The position numbers and the translations under genes are program-made. Positions 16,317-24,993 of a stretch of DNA of 64,000 nucleotides are shown here, in pieces (the first letter of the stretch is position 1; every line of letters begins with the position of its first letter). The notes under the pieces are model-generated. The model was not told the DNA's origin, did no database searches, and saw only the letters and a program-made list of their open reading frames with translations. The DNA lies in assembly GCF_045209745.1 (NCBI RefSeq), contig NZ_CP109273.1:2976001-3040000 (forward strand). The letters run 5' to 3'. This stretch comes from Micromonospora sp045209745 (GTDB lineage: Bacteria > Actinomycetota > Actinomycetes > Mycobacteriales > Micromonosporaceae).

Positions 16317-17586
16317 CCAGCCCCTCGTCGGTGGCGCCCGGGACGGCCAGGGCGTTGCGGTCCCGCCAGTCCCGGGGCAGCGAATGGTCCAGCACGTCGT
16401 CCACCGTGACGGCGCCGACCAGCCGGTTGTTCCGGTCGATCACCGGCATGGCGACCAGGTCGTAGGTGGCCATCCGGCGGGTGATCTCCGGCAGCGAAGT
16501 GGTCGGGCGCAGCGGGTCGATGTCGTTGACCACCACCTTGCCCAGCAGATCCGCCGGTGGTTCGCGCAGCAGCGCCTGGAAGTGCACCATGCCCAGGTAG
16601 CGGCCGGTCGGGGTGTTCTGCGGGGCCCGGGTCACGAAGACCTGTGCGGCGACGGCGGGGGAGAGCTGTGGCTCCCGGATCCGGGCCAGCGCCTCGGCGA
16701 CGGTGGCGTCCGGCGGCAGGATGACCGGCTCCGAGGTCATCACACTGCCCGCCGTGCCGGCCGTGTACTTGAGGAGTTGACGCACCGGGTCGGCCTCGTC
16801 CGGCTCCATCAGGTCCAGCAGCACGTCCTGCTCCGGTGGCGGCAGTTCGTTGAGCAGGTCCGCGGCGTCGTCCGGGTCCATCTCCTCCAGGACGACGGCG
16901 GCCCGTTCCCGGTCGAGGGCGGCGAGGATCTCCACCTGGTCGCGCTCCGGCAACTCGCTGAGCACGTCGGCCAGCCGCTCGTCGTCCAACGCGGCAGCGA
17001 CCTCGTTGCGCCGTGCGTCGGGCAGATCCTGCAGCGCGTTGGCCAGGTCGGCCGGGCGCATGTCCTCCAGGACGGCGAGCAGGTTCGCCGTACCCCGGTT
17101 GTCGGCGATGCCGCTGAGCCCGCGCACCCGGTCCCACTCGACCTGGTGCAGGTGGCCGCGGCGAGTGAGCCGACCGGTCTGCTCGCGTACGGCGACACGG
17201 GTCAGCGACCACTCACCACTGCGCGCGCACTCCATCGCGACGTCCACGACCGCGCCAGGCTGGCCGCCCGGGTCGAGGTGCACCCGCCGGTCCAGCAACT
17301 CCTGGAGCACCAACAGCTCGTTCTGGCGCTTCTCGAACCGGCGCAGGTTGAGGGTGCCGGAGCCGAGCACGACGGCGTCCGCGTCGATGGAGGTGATCCG
17401 GTTGATGGACAGGAAGATCCGACGACGCATCGGCATCTCGGCGACCAGGCCCACCACCTCCGGCGGACGCTTGGTCGCCTGTAACCGTGCCACGGCGTCA
17501 CGAACCCGGCCCACCTGATCGCCGTTCGGGTCGAAGACGGCGACTCCGGCGAGACGGGCGATGTAGATCCGGGCCGGCGTGCTCAC
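16300..17586 (-). CDS. MgtE N-domain/CBS-pair protein without transport domain
   Basis: 428 aa. An N-terminal PRC-barrel-like segment (1-130, twice repeated) precedes the MgtE_N superhelix (about 165-290; ALQDLPDARRNEVAAALDDE repeats rich in acidic residues). Two CBS domains follow (about 290-410; VMTSEPVILPPDATVAEAL, then YDLVAMPVIDRNNRLVGAVTVDDV). Mg2+-sensing parts of MgtE are present but the five-helix channel is missing, so it is probably a cytosolic sensor or regulator. It sits as Rv1232c does in M. tuberculosis. The GTG at 17586 was chosen from a TAGGCT box 7 nt upstream; a GTG also occurs at 17592. Confidence 0.87.
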   Translation of the reverse strand: MSTPARIYIARLAGVAVFDPNGDQVGRVRDAVARLQATKRPPEVVGLVAEMPMRRRIFLSINRITSIDADAVVLGSGTLNLRRFEKRQNELLVLQELLDRRVHLDPGGQPGAVVDVAMECARSGEWSLTRVAVREQTGRLTRRGHLHQVEWDRVRGLSGIADNRGTANLLAVLEDMRPADLANALQDLPDARRNEVAAALDDERLADVLSELPERDQVEILAALDRERAAVVLEEMDPDDAADLLNELPPPEQDVLLDLMEPDEADPVRQLLKYTAGTAGSVMTSEPVILPPDATVAEALARIREPQLSPAVAAQVFVTRAPQNTPTGRYLGMVHFQALLREPPADLLGKVVVNDIDPLRPTTSLPEITRRMATYDLVAMPVIDRNNRLVGAVTVDDVLDHSLPRDWRDRNALAVPGATDEGLDGADG

Positions 17587-17593
17587 GGGCACC

Positions 17594-17611
17594 AGCCTAA
17601 GCGCCTAGTGT
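17594..17611. promoter_or_regulatory. back-to-back -10 boxes of a divergent leaderless promoter
   Basis: TAGGCT on the minus strand (17599-17594) serves the CBS gene starting at 17586 (7-nt gap). TAGTGT on the plus strand (17606-17611) serves the phzF gene starting at 17620 (8-nt gap). The two starts are only 33 bp apart, so the polymerases must compete. Confidence 0.5.
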
Positions 17612-17619
17612 TTATCAAC

Positions 17620-18489
17620 ATGTCGACCTTGGCCTACGAGATCGTGGACGTCTTCACCGACCGGCCCTTCGCCGGCAACCCGCTGGCCGTGGTGTTCGGT
17701 GCGGAAGCGCTGGCCACCGAGCAGATGCAGGCCCTCGCCCTGGAGTTCAATCTCTCCGAGACGGTGTTCGTGCTGCCCCCGACCCAGCCCCACGCCACCT
17801 ATCGGGCCAGGATCTTCACCCCGGTCGAGGAGTTGCCGTTCGCCGGGCATCCGAGTGTCGGCGCGGCGGTCACCGCGAGCCGCCGCGGCATGTTCGGTGT
17901 GGGGCAGATCACCCAGGAGTGCGAAGCCGGGGTGCTGCCGATCGAGGTGACCACGTCCGGGGCGACGCTGACCGGTGGCGCCCCAACCCTCGGGCCGGAG
18001 TTGGACCCGGAGCCGTTGCTGGAGATGGCCGGGCTGGTCGCGGGCGACCACATCGGACCCGCCCCACGTGTCGCCGGCTGCGGGTTGGAGTTTCCCTACC
18101 TGCCGGTGCGTCCGGATGCGGTGGCCCGCGCCCGGCTGAACCCGGCGGCGGCAGAGCGGTATGGGGTGGCGCACGTCAGCGTCTTCTCCTGGGACGAGGC
18201 CGCGCAAACCGCGCACGCCCGGGTCTTCGTGCCGGGGCTCGGTGTCCCGGAGGACCCGGCGACCGGCTCGGCGGCGCTCGGGCTCGGTGTCTGGCTGGTG
18301 ACGGCCGGTCTGCTGCCCGGCGAAGGGCTGTCCCATTACGCGGTCCGTCAGGGTGTGGAAATGAACCGTCCGTCCGCGCTGGCCTGCACGGTCACCGCGG
18401 CGAACGGCGTGGCGGTCGGCGCGACGGTTGCCGGCCAGGTGATGCCGGTGGCCCGGGGCGAGATCGCCGTGCCGCCGTTCGTGGGCTGA
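17620..18489 (+). CDS. PhzF-family isomerase-like protein
   Basis: 289 aa with the PhzF/diaminopimelate-epimerase-like double fold: VDVFTDRPFAGNPLAV at the N-terminus with the Glu-containing NLSETVFV block, FAGHPSVGAA linking the lobes, and DPATGSAALGLGVWLV in the C-terminal lobe. PhzF itself isomerises dihydro-3-hydroxyanthranilate in phenazine synthesis, but most relatives have unknown substrates and no phz genes are nearby. The ATG is supported by a leaderless promoter. The next gene begins 30 nt later. Confidence 0.88.
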   Translation: MSTLAYEIVDVFTDRPFAGNPLAVVFGAEALATEQMQALALEFNLSETVFVLPPTQPHATYRARIFTPVEELPFAGHPSVGAAVTASRRGMFGVGQITQECEAGVLPIEVTTSGATLTGGAPTLGPELDPEPLLEMAGLVAGDHIGPAPRVAGCGLEFPYLPVRPDAVARARLNPAAAERYGVAHVSVFSWDEAAQTAHARVFVPGLGVPEDPATGSAALGLGVWLVTAGLLPGEGLSHYAVRQGVEMNRPSALACTVTAANGVAVGATVAGQVMPVARGEIAVPPFVG

Positions 18490-18519
18490 GCTGAGGTGCC
18501 GATGGGGGAGGATGCGGGT

Positions 18520-19032
18520 GTGACGGACGAGGACGCCCCCGGGGGCACGCCGCTGGTCGACGAGGCGATGAAGAAAGCTGCCGTGGCCTGGGTCAGCGTG
18601 TCCGGCGGGCCCGCGCTCGCGCTCTGGTGCGCCCCGCTGGAGGGTGCGCTCCTGGTGGTCAGCGGGCCGGGCGAGCAGGCCGCGCCCGGTCTGGCCGACG
18701 CGACCGAGGCACAGGTCACCCTGCGGGGCGACCATGGTGGGCGGATCGTCACCTGGCCGGCGCGGGTGAGCCGGGTGCAGCCGGGCACCGAAGCGTGGGA
18801 CACCACCGCGTCGCTGGTGGCGGCGAAGCGCCTGAACGCGCCCGGCCCTACCGCCGATCTGGTGGCCCGGTGGGCTGCCGACGGTTGCGCGGTGAATCGG
18901 CTCGCCCCGGCCGGCACGCCGCTGGCCGGTGCCGACCTGCCGGCCGACGCGCAGGCCGAGCCGCCCCGGGCCACCCCGGCGGTCCGGGTCACCCGCAAGC
19001 CGTTCCGCCTGCACCGGGTCCGTCGTCGCTGA
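18520..19032 (+). CDS. conserved protein, possible FMN-binding split barrel
   Basis: 170 aa. The segment KKAAVAWVSVSGGPALALWC, then GALLVVSGPGEQ and GGRIVTWPARV, has the strand rhythm of pyridoxamine-oxidase-like split barrels, but no cofactor motif is certain. The basic C-terminal tail (TRKPFRLHRVRRR) is unusual. GTG start chosen because GGGGGAGG is 9 nt upstream; two in-frame starts precede it. Downstream of phzF in the same direction. Function unknown. Confidence 0.65.
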   Translation: MTDEDAPGGTPLVDEAMKKAAVAWVSVSGGPALALWCAPLEGALLVVSGPGEQAAPGLADATEAQVTLRGDHGGRIVTWPARVSRVQPGTEAWDTTASLVAAKRLNAPGPTADLVARWAADGCAVNRLAPAGTPLAGADLPADAQAEPPRATPAVRVTRKPFRLHRVRRR

Positions 19033-19040
19033 TCGGCTCG

Positions 19041-19760
19041 TCAGCCCGCCCGACCGCCGACGCCCACCACCCCGGCGTCGACATCGACGAGGGCGAGCAC
19101 CTCACCCAGGGTGCCGAGCGCGGGGCCGCGCCAGTCCAGGTCGGCGTTGAACACCATGTGCGTGGCCAGGTCCGGCGCGGCGAGTCGGACCGCGGTCATC
19201 CCGGCCCGCTCGGCGCCGGTCAACTCCTGGCTGCCGCCGTCGCCGACGTACAGGCAGTCGCCCGGCGCGAGCTCGAGCCGCTGGCAGGCGGTCAGGTAGA
19301 GCGCCGGATCCGGCTTGCACCGTCCGACCTGCACCGAGAAGACCCGCACATCGAGCAGCGGGGCGACCGCGAGCTGTGGCAGGAAGGCCGGCAGCTCATG
19401 CGTACAGTCGCTGATCACGCCGGTGCGCAGGCCGCGCTGGCGCAGGGCCGCCAGCACCGGCACGGCGTCGGCCCGCAGCCAGGTGTCCGCGCGGACCGCC
19501 CGGTGGCGGGACGCGACCGCCGCCCGCACCGCATGGTCGCTGGGGTGTACGCCGGCCTGCGCGCACACCCAGCGAAGGGTCGCCTCCGCGTTGCCGAGTC
19601 GGCCGGTGGCCCGCTCGTAGTAGGTGCGGTCCAGCACCTCGGTCAACGTGTCGGTGTGGCAGCCGAGCAACTCGGCGGTGCCGGCGTGTGCGACACCTCG
19701 TTGCACCGAATGGGTCAGGGTGCCGAAGAAGTCGAACAGCACCGCCTGGTAGCTGGGCAT
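19041..19760 (-). CDS. HAD-superfamily hydrolase
   Basis: 239 aa. Motif I is FDFFGTLT near residue 9 (nucleophile Asp; the usual second Asp is Phe, as in many haloacid-dehalogenase-type members). Motif II is VISDCTH, the motif III Lys is in GRCKPDP, and motif IV is YVGDGGSQE. A helical cap lies between I and II. It is probably a small-molecule phosphatase; the substrate is unknown. ATG with GGAGG 11 nt upstream. It is divergent from the sigma factor gene. Confidence 0.87.
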   Translation of the reverse strand: MPSYQAVLFDFFGTLTHSVQRGVAHAGTAELLGCHTDTLTEVLDRTYYERATGRLGNAEATLRWVCAQAGVHPSDHAVRAAVASRHRAVRADTWLRADAVPVLAALRQRGLRTGVISDCTHELPAFLPQLAVAPLLDVRVFSVQVGRCKPDPALYLTACQRLELAPGDCLYVGDGGSQELTGAERAGMTAVRLAAPDLATHMVFNADLDWRGPALGTLGEVLALVDVDAGVVGVGGRAG

Positions 19761-19982
19761 AGGGTGGAGCGCCTCCGGGCGGTCGGGGGTCGCCGGCGCG
19801 GACCCGCGTGATCGTAACGGAGCGCTGACCCTCCGTGCTGACCGTCATACGTGTGAGGATTACGTCCCGTGCGCCCGGCCCTGCTCGGTTGGACCTGGTT
19901 GGGGACGACGTGAGAAACATGGACGCCGGTTCCCTCCGTGGCGGGTCCGCCCGGCGTCTGTCCGGGTGAGGAGGGCGATCCG

Positions 19983-20507
19983 TTGACGACTGAGGACCGC
20001 ACCCGGGACGGCTTCGCCGACTTCGTCCGGGCCGAGAACGCCGGGCTGACCCGGTTCGCATACCTGCTGACCGGCGATCTCCACCACGCCGAGGACCTGG
20101 TCCAGGTGGCCCTGGCTCGGGTCGCGGTGCGCTGGGAGGGGGTCGAGGACCCGCACGCCTACCTGCGTCGGGTGCTCTGCAACCAGGCGGCCAGCTGGTG
20201 GCGGTGGCGCCGGGCCCGCCCGCCGGAGCGGCTGGGCGGGGTGCTGCCGGAACGACCCGGCCCGGGTGCCGACCCCGACGTGCGGCTGGTGCTCTGGGCG
20301 GCGTTGGCCCGGCTGACCGTGCGGCAGCGTGCGGTTCTCGTGTTGCGCTACTACGAGGACCGCACCGAGACGGAGACGGCCGCGCTGCTCGGCTGCCGGG
20401 TCGGCACCGTGAAGAGCCAGACCCGCCACGCCCTCGGTCGGCTGCGCGTGCTCGCCCCCGAGTTGGCCGAACTCGTCGGCCGTAGCCCGCAGGAGGTGAC
20501 CCGATGA
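19983..20507 (+). CDS. SigE-family ECF RNA polymerase sigma factor (first pair)
   Basis: 174 aa. Region 2 (residues 12-75: FADFVRAENAGLTRFAYLLT, EDLVQVALARV) and region 4 (ARLTVRQRAVLVLRYYEDRTETETAALLG with helix-turn-helix VGTVKSQTRHALGRL). It belongs to the SigE/SigM-like ECF group abundant in Micromonospora and Streptomyces. TTG start: GAGGAGGG stands 8 nt upstream, and no better codon fits. It overlaps the next gene by ATGA, so the sigma and its membrane partner are co-translated. Confidence 0.9.
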   Translation: MTTEDRTRDGFADFVRAENAGLTRFAYLLTGDLHHAEDLVQVALARVAVRWEGVEDPHAYLRRVLCNQAASWWRWRRARPPERLGGVLPERPGPGADPDVRLVLWAALARLTVRQRAVLVLRYYEDRTETETAALLGCRVGTVKSQTRHALGRLRVLAPELAELVGRSPQEVTR

Positions 20508-21904
20508 CCGCCCGACTCTCCGAGGCGCTGCGCCGCCTCGCCGACGACGTGCCACCCGCGCGTTTACCGGACGGGCTCTTCGACGCGGCGCGGACCCGGC
20601 ACCGCCGGCGCCGGGCCGCCGTCGCCGGCGCGCTCGCCGTCCTGATCCTGCTCCTCGGCACGGGGTACGCGCTGCACCCGGTGGCACTGCCGATGCCCGC
20701 CGGCCCGCGTCACGACGCCCCTGGCCTGCCCACCCGACTCGTCGACCCGCCGCTGCGTACCGCCGCGGTACGGGACTCGGCACCCGGCTCGGCGGCGATG
20801 CTCTTCGGCGGCCCGGCCGTGCGTACGGACCTGTTCGAGACCCGGATGGGCCTGGTGGCCGCCGACAGCGACCGGTACCGGGTGCTGGACCTCGGTCCGC
20901 TCGTCCCGGGCTTCGACGCGTTGCTCTCCCCGGACGGCCGGTACGCCTGGGTCGGCGCGTCACTGCTCGACCTGAAATCCGGCAGGTCCACCCCGGATCG
21001 CCCAAACGGCTACCCGCTCGCCTTCGCGCCGGATGGTGAGCGGCTCGTCTACGCCGACGACGACGCCGCGTTCATCCCGCCGAACACCTACACCACCCCG
21101 TACGTCGGGGTGCACGACCGGAAACGTGGAACGGACGTGCTGCGGGTGCGGGTTGACACCGCGTGGATTCCGCCGGGACGCACGGCGGCGCTCTCACCGG
21201 ACGGCGGTGAGCTGGCTCTCCAGGTCCGCGACGAGGTCTGGCTCGCCCGGGTCGCCGATGCGGGGGCCGACGGCGTCGCCGAGCCGTACCGGAAGCTGCC
21301 GCTGGCCGGCGGGCGGCTCGCCGGGGCCGGGTCGTGGCTGCCGGACGGGCGTTCGGTGGCCGTCCTGGGCAGGTCCAGCTGCACCGACTGCCCGGTGCCG
21401 TCTTACCGGCGCACCTGGACGTTGGCGCTGCGGTCCACCGTCGATGGCACACCGCTGGCCGGCGCGGCGTTCCCGCCGCTGTCCTCCCGCTCGTTCGTGC
21501 AGCTGCTCGGCTGGCGCTCGGCGGACGAGGCGGTCGCGTTGGTCGGCGTGCCGGGCCCGGAGGCGGTGGACCGGCCCGAGGACCACGACATCTCGTGGGG
21601 GCCCTATCACGAGCTCGGCACGGAGGCGGTGGAACTCGTGGTGCTGCGCCGGGGCGCACCTGCGCCGGAGGTGCTCTTCCGCACTCCGGAGGGCATCACC
21701 GACCTGTCGGTCGCCGCCGACCTCGCGATCGACGGCGCGGTACGCGAGTCCGGCCGCCCCGACTACGGGCCGCTGCCGTTCTGGACGCTCGCGGTGGGAT
21801 TCGTCCTGGCGGTCCTGGTCGCCGTGCCCGTGCTGGCGCTGCTGCGGCGGTGGCGCGGTCGGCGTCCCCGCTGGGGCGCTCGGACCAGCCGGCCACCGGC
21901 CTAG
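20504..21904 (+). CDS. membrane-anchored beta-propeller protein, probable sigma regulator
   Basis: 466 aa. A short cytoplasmic N-terminus (1-45) contains LPDGLFDAARTRHRRRRA. A membrane helix (about 45-62) precedes an extracytoplasmic domain with repeating SPDGRYAWVGA-like, APDGERLVYADD-like and SPDGGELALQVRD-like blades, i.e. a WD40/TolB-type propeller. A second helix is at the C-terminus (FWTLAVGFVLAVLVAVPVLALL). Coupling to the sigma gene suggests an anti-sigma or signal receptor, but no zinc anti-sigma HxxxCxxC motif is present. Its stop overlaps the convergent gene's stop by 3 bases. Confidence 0.75.
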   Translation: MTARLSEALRRLADDVPPARLPDGLFDAARTRHRRRRAAVAGALAVLILLLGTGYALHPVALPMPAGPRHDAPGLPTRLVDPPLRTAAVRDSAPGSAAMLFGGPAVRTDLFETRMGLVAADSDRYRVLDLGPLVPGFDALLSPDGRYAWVGASLLDLKSGRSTPDRPNGYPLAFAPDGERLVYADDDAAFIPPNTYTTPYVGVHDRKRGTDVLRVRVDTAWIPPGRTAALSPDGGELALQVRDEVWLARVADAGADGVAEPYRKLPLAGGRLAGAGSWLPDGRSVAVLGRSSCTDCPVPSYRRTWTLALRSTVDGTPLAGAAFPPLSSRSFVQLLGWRSADEAVALVGVPGPEAVDRPEDHDISWGPYHELGTEAVELVVLRRGAPAPEVLFRTPEGITDLSVAADLAIDGAVRESGRPDYGPLPFWTLAVGFVLAVLVAVPVLALLRRWRGRRPRWGARTSRPPA

Positions 21905-22176
21905 CCCTCGTAGACCTCGATCACCCTGGTGGTCGGTGCGGATTCGCCGACGGCGGCACGCAGGGCCGCCCGGTCCGGGTCGGCGAGGAACGCCTCGTAC
22001 CCGGCCCGGGCGTCGAACCGGATCACGTGCACCTCGGTCTGCCCGTCGGTGCCGCGCAGCCGCCGTTCCAGGTGGCCGCCGTGCCGCCCGAGCAGGGCCA
22101 GCACCGTGTCCTCGTAGCGTTGCCCGGCGGCCTCGGCGCCCACGGGAAACTCGACGATCGCGACAAGAGTCAGCAT
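21901..22176 (-). CDS. small DUF1330/ABM-like protein
   Basis: 91 aa, reading MLTLVAIVEFPVGAEAAGQR then YEDTVLALLGRHGG and VIRFDARAGYEAFLADP. The strand-helix-strand pattern matches dimeric alpha-beta barrel proteins (DUF1330/antibiotic monooxygenase-like), often of unknown function. The ATG at 22176 is preceded by TAGCAT at 7 nt and no Shine-Dalgarno. It follows the SDR gene on the same strand. Confidence 0.7.
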   Translation of the reverse strand: MLTLVAIVEFPVGAEAAGQRYEDTVLALLGRHGGHLERRLRGTDGQTEVHVIRFDARAGYEAFLADPDRAALRAAVGESAPTTRVIEVYEG

Positions 22177-22183
22177 GGCGGCC

Positions 22184-22189
22184 ATGCTA
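22184..22189 (-). promoter_or_regulatory. -10 box (TAGCAT) for the 91-aa gene
   Basis: Seven nt before the ATG at 22176; overlaps the stop codon of the upstream SDR gene. Confidence 0.45.
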
Positions 22190-23032
22190 GCCATCGATGC
22201 CGACGGCCTTCGCGCTTGCCGCCCAGAGCCGGGCGGCGAGCTGCGGATCGGTGGCCTTCCGGTACGGCCGACGCAGCTGACGGCCGGCGTAGTAGCCCCC
22301 GTCGACCAGCCGGGCGCGGTCCTGGTTGGCCAGCCACACCAGCGTCTCGGCGCCCTTCTCCGGGCTGCGGAACGGCAGGATCCGCATGCCGAACGCGACC
22401 AGCCTGCTGTCGTTGGCGAACCGGGTACGCACCACCCCGGGGTGGAAGCTGTACGCGGGAATGCCCGGCCAGCGCCGGGCAGCCTCGGCGGTGAACAGGA
22501 TGTTCGCCTGCTTGCTGGTGCCGTACGCGCCCATCGGCCAGTAGCCGCGCAGTGGCGCGTTCAGGTCGTCCGGGTCGAGCGCGCCCAGGCGGTGCGCACC
22601 GGAGGCGGTCACCACGATCCGGCCCACCCGGTCGGCGAGCAGGTTGGTCAGCAGGAACGGGGCCAGGTGGTTGGCCTGGATGGACATCTCGAAGCCGTCG
22701 ACGGTGCTGAGTGGTTGCAACGCGATCGCGCCGGCGTTGTTGGCGAGCACGTCGATGCGGTCGTACGCGGCCCGTAACTGCTCGGCCAGCCGGCGCACGT
22801 CGTCGAGCACCGCGAAGTCGGCCCGGAACAGCTCCGGACGTTCGCCCGAGTTCTCCCGTACCCGTTCCGCGGCGGCCTGGAGGCGGGCCGGGTCCCGCCC
22901 GACCAGCACCACCTGGTCACCACGGCAGGCCAGGTGCACGGCGGCGGCCAACCCGATGCCGGAGCTGGCTCCGGTCACCACCACCAGTCGACGCCCAGTG
23001 AGATCTTCCACAGGTCCATTCACCCCGGTCAT
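22187..23032 (-). CDS. short-chain dehydrogenase/reductase (retinol-dehydrogenase-like)
   Basis: 281 aa. NAD(P)-binding TGASSGIG, structural NNAG (VLANNAGAI), catalytic Ser in VVTASGAH and the YGTSKQAN (Tyr-x3-Lys) motif. The R of GRDPARL after strand 2 suggests NADPH preference. Similar actinobacterial proteins reduce lipid or aromatic carbonyls; the substrate here is unknown. The start follows TAACCT by 6 nt. A palindrome GTGACGTCAC lies immediately upstream. Confidence 0.88.
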   Translation of the reverse strand: MTGVNGPVEDLTGRRLVVVTGASSGIGLAAAVHLACRGDQVVLVGRDPARLQAAAERVRENSGERPELFRADFAVLDDVRRLAEQLRAAYDRIDVLANNAGAIALQPLSTVDGFEMSIQANHLAPFLLTNLLADRVGRIVVTASGAHRLGALDPDDLNAPLRGYWPMGAYGTSKQANILFTAEAARRWPGIPAYSFHPGVVRTRFANDSRLVAFGMRILPFRSPEKGAETLVWLANQDRARLVDGGYYAGRQLRRPYRKATDPQLAARLWAASAKAVGIDG

Positions 23033-23038
23033 GGCGCG

Positions 23039-23056
23039 AGGTTACCGTGACGTCAC
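23039..23056. promoter_or_regulatory. SDR -10 box and palindromic operator candidate
   Basis: TAACCT on the minus strand (23044-23039) lies 6 nt before the SDR start. The perfect 10-bp palindrome GTGACGTCAC (23047-23056) lies next to it, between the divergent SDR and lyase genes, where a dimeric repressor could control both. Confidence 0.4.
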
Positions 23057-23139
23057 AACGCCCTTTGGGATCGTTAAGGTCTCGAATCTGTCGTCAGGTG
23101 GCGTCGGCATGCCCGCCGGACGCTGGAAGGAGCGCATCC

Positions 23140-24096
23140 ATGGCCGCGATCGGTCGCCCCCGCAGGTCCTGCCTCGCCGTACCGGGCTCCAGCGTCAAGA
23201 TGCTCGGCAAGGCGCAGGGGCTCCCGGCCGACCAGGTCTTCCTCGACCTGGAGGACGCCGTTGCCCCGCTGGCCAAGCCGGATGCGCGCAAGAACATCGT
23301 GGCCGCGCTCAACGAGGGTGACTGGGCCGGCAAGACCCGCGTGGTGCGGGTCAACGACCTGACCACCCCCTGGACCTACCGGGATGTCATCGAGGTGGTC
23401 GAGGGCGCCGGCGCGAACCTGGACTGCATCATGTTGCCGAAGGTGCAGAACGCCGAGCAGGTGCACTGGCTGGATCTGCTGCTCACCCAGATCGAGAAGA
23501 CGCTCGGCCTGGAGGTCGGCCGGATCGGCATCGAGGCGCAGATCGAGAACGCCGCCGGTCTGGTCAACGTGGACGCCATCGCTGGCGCCTCGCCCCGGGT
23601 GGAGACCATCATCTTCGGCCCGGCCGACTTCATGGCGTCGATCAACATGAAGTCGCTGGTGGTCGGCGCGCTGATCCCGGACTACCCGGGTGACCCGTAC
23701 CACTACATCCTGATGCGCATCCTGATGGCCGCTCGGATGCACGACAAGCAGGCCATCGACGGCCCGTTCCTGCAGATCCGGGACGTCGACGGGTTCCGCG
23801 AGGTGGCCAAGCGTTCGGCGGCGCTGGGTTTCGACGGCAAGTGGGTGCTGCACCCGGGCCAGATCGACGCCGCCAATGAGGTCTACCAGCCGGCGCAGGC
23901 CGACTACGACCACGCCGAGCTGATCCTCGACGCGTACCAGCACTACACCTCGGAGGCCGGAGGCCGGCTCGGGGCCGTGATGCTCGGCGACGAGATGATC
24001 GACGAGGCGTCCCGCAAGATGGCGCTCGTGATCGCCGCCAAGGGCCGGGCCGCCGGCATGAGCCGTACCTCGTCGTTCACCCCACCGGCGGAGTGA
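23140..24096 (+). CDS. HpcH/HpaI-family CoA-ester lyase (CitE/Mcl-like)
   Basis: 318 aa TIM barrel: LAVPGSSVKMLGKA, metal-binding Glu in DQVFLDLEDAVAP, VVRVND, MLPKV, EAQIENAAGLVN, and DFMASINMKSL. C-terminal KWVLHPGQIDAANEVYQP is typical of CoA-dependent members such as L-malyl-CoA/beta-methylmalyl-CoA lyase and mycobacterial CitE (Rv2498c, an HMG-CoA-type lyase). GGAAGGAG precedes the ATG. An acyl-CoA dehydrogenase and a MaoC hydratase occur on the same strand 2.3 and 7.8 kb downstream, suggesting one pathway: ethylmalonyl-CoA or leucine catabolism. Confidence 0.88.
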   Translation: MAAIGRPRRSCLAVPGSSVKMLGKAQGLPADQVFLDLEDAVAPLAKPDARKNIVAALNEGDWAGKTRVVRVNDLTTPWTYRDVIEVVEGAGANLDCIMLPKVQNAEQVHWLDLLLTQIEKTLGLEVGRIGIEAQIENAAGLVNVDAIAGASPRVETIIFGPADFMASINMKSLVVGALIPDYPGDPYHYILMRILMAARMHDKQAIDGPFLQIRDVDGFREVAKRSAALGFDGKWVLHPGQIDAANEVYQPAQADYDHAELILDAYQHYTSEAGGRLGAVMLGDEMIDEASRKMALVIAAKGRAAGMSRTSSFTPPAE

Positions 24097-24172
24097 CCGG
24101 CCGGGGCCGGACCGACCGCCGGCGGCTGTCGATCCGGCCCCACAACCGGCGGTACGCCGACCCAGCCGCCGA

Positions 24173-24727
24173 TCAGTAGCTGCTGCTGGCGCCCGTCGTG
24201 ATCGCGTAGATGATCGCGGCGGCGTAGAAGGCGAGCAGCAGCACGATCAGACCGGTGAGGATCCAGCCGATGATGATGGCGGCCTTCGCCATCCCCGCAC
24301 CGCCCTCACCGCTGAGCCGAATCTGTTTCTGAGCCACGTGCCCGAGAATCGCGCCGACCGGCGCGGTGATGCAGGACGCGAAGCCGGCCAGCGCCAGCAC
24401 GAACGCCGCGATCGCCATTCCGTTGGTCTTCTGCGGTGGCGGGTAGCCATAGCCGGGGTGCTGCTGCGGGTAGCCGGTCGGGGCGTAGCCGGGCTGGGAT
24501 GCGTAACCGGGCTGGGGTGCGTAACCGGGCGGGGCGTAACCGGGCATCGGCTGGCCCGCTGCCGGCTGCGCGCCGGCGTAAGGATCGACCGGCGCGTACG
24601 GGTCGACGGGGCCAGGTTGGGTGGGCACCGGCTGGCCGGCCACGAGGGTCGGGTCCGGTGCGGGGCTCGACGGCTGAGCCGACCACGTGGGATCGGTCCA
24701 GTTGCCGGGCGATGGGGGGTTGGTCAT
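24173..24727 (-). CDS. DUF4190 membrane protein with Pro/Gly/Tyr-rich tail (first)
   Basis: 184 aa. The N-terminal 100 residues are a low-complexity repeat of GYAPQPGYASQPGYAP type. The DUF4190 domain follows: two membrane helices (MAIAAFVLALAGFASCITAP and AAIIIGWILTGLIVLLLAFY) with GHVAQKQIRLSGEGGAGMA between them. Function unknown; such proteins are common near actinobacterial cell-surface genes. ATG with GGAGAG upstream. A paralogue lies at 25777. Confidence 0.85.
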   Translation of the reverse strand: MTNPPSPGNWTDPTWSAQPSSPAPDPTLVAGQPVPTQPGPVDPYAPVDPYAGAQPAAGQPMPGYAPPGYAPQPGYASQPGYAPTGYPQQHPGYGYPPPQKTNGMAIAAFVLALAGFASCITAPVGAILGHVAQKQIRLSGEGGAGMAKAAIIIGWILTGLIVLLLAFYAAAIIYAITTGASSSY

Positions 24728-24993
24728 GCGAACTCTCCGTCAGGTCGGGTGCGGAGTCAGGGTAGCCAGCGCCGCTCAAACCCGACGTCCCCGCCACCGG
24801 GTGCCGCGTTGCTCGGGCCGGTCGTAACGGGCAGGATCCTGGCATGGCATTCGACGCGCGCGCCGCGGACCGCTCCGGCAGCCGACCCAGACGGGACGTC
24901 AGCCGACCCGGCGTGGCCCGGCGTGCCCGTGCGGCCACGCCGGCGGGCAGCCCTGGTCCGGATGAGCCGGTCGCGCTCGCCGACCCGGTGACC

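Noticed and set aside
19815..19850. ECF-type autoregulated promoter upstream of the first sigma gene
   Set aside because: GTAAC and CGTC elements occur but are spaced too far apart; a GCTGACC direct repeat there is too short to interpret.
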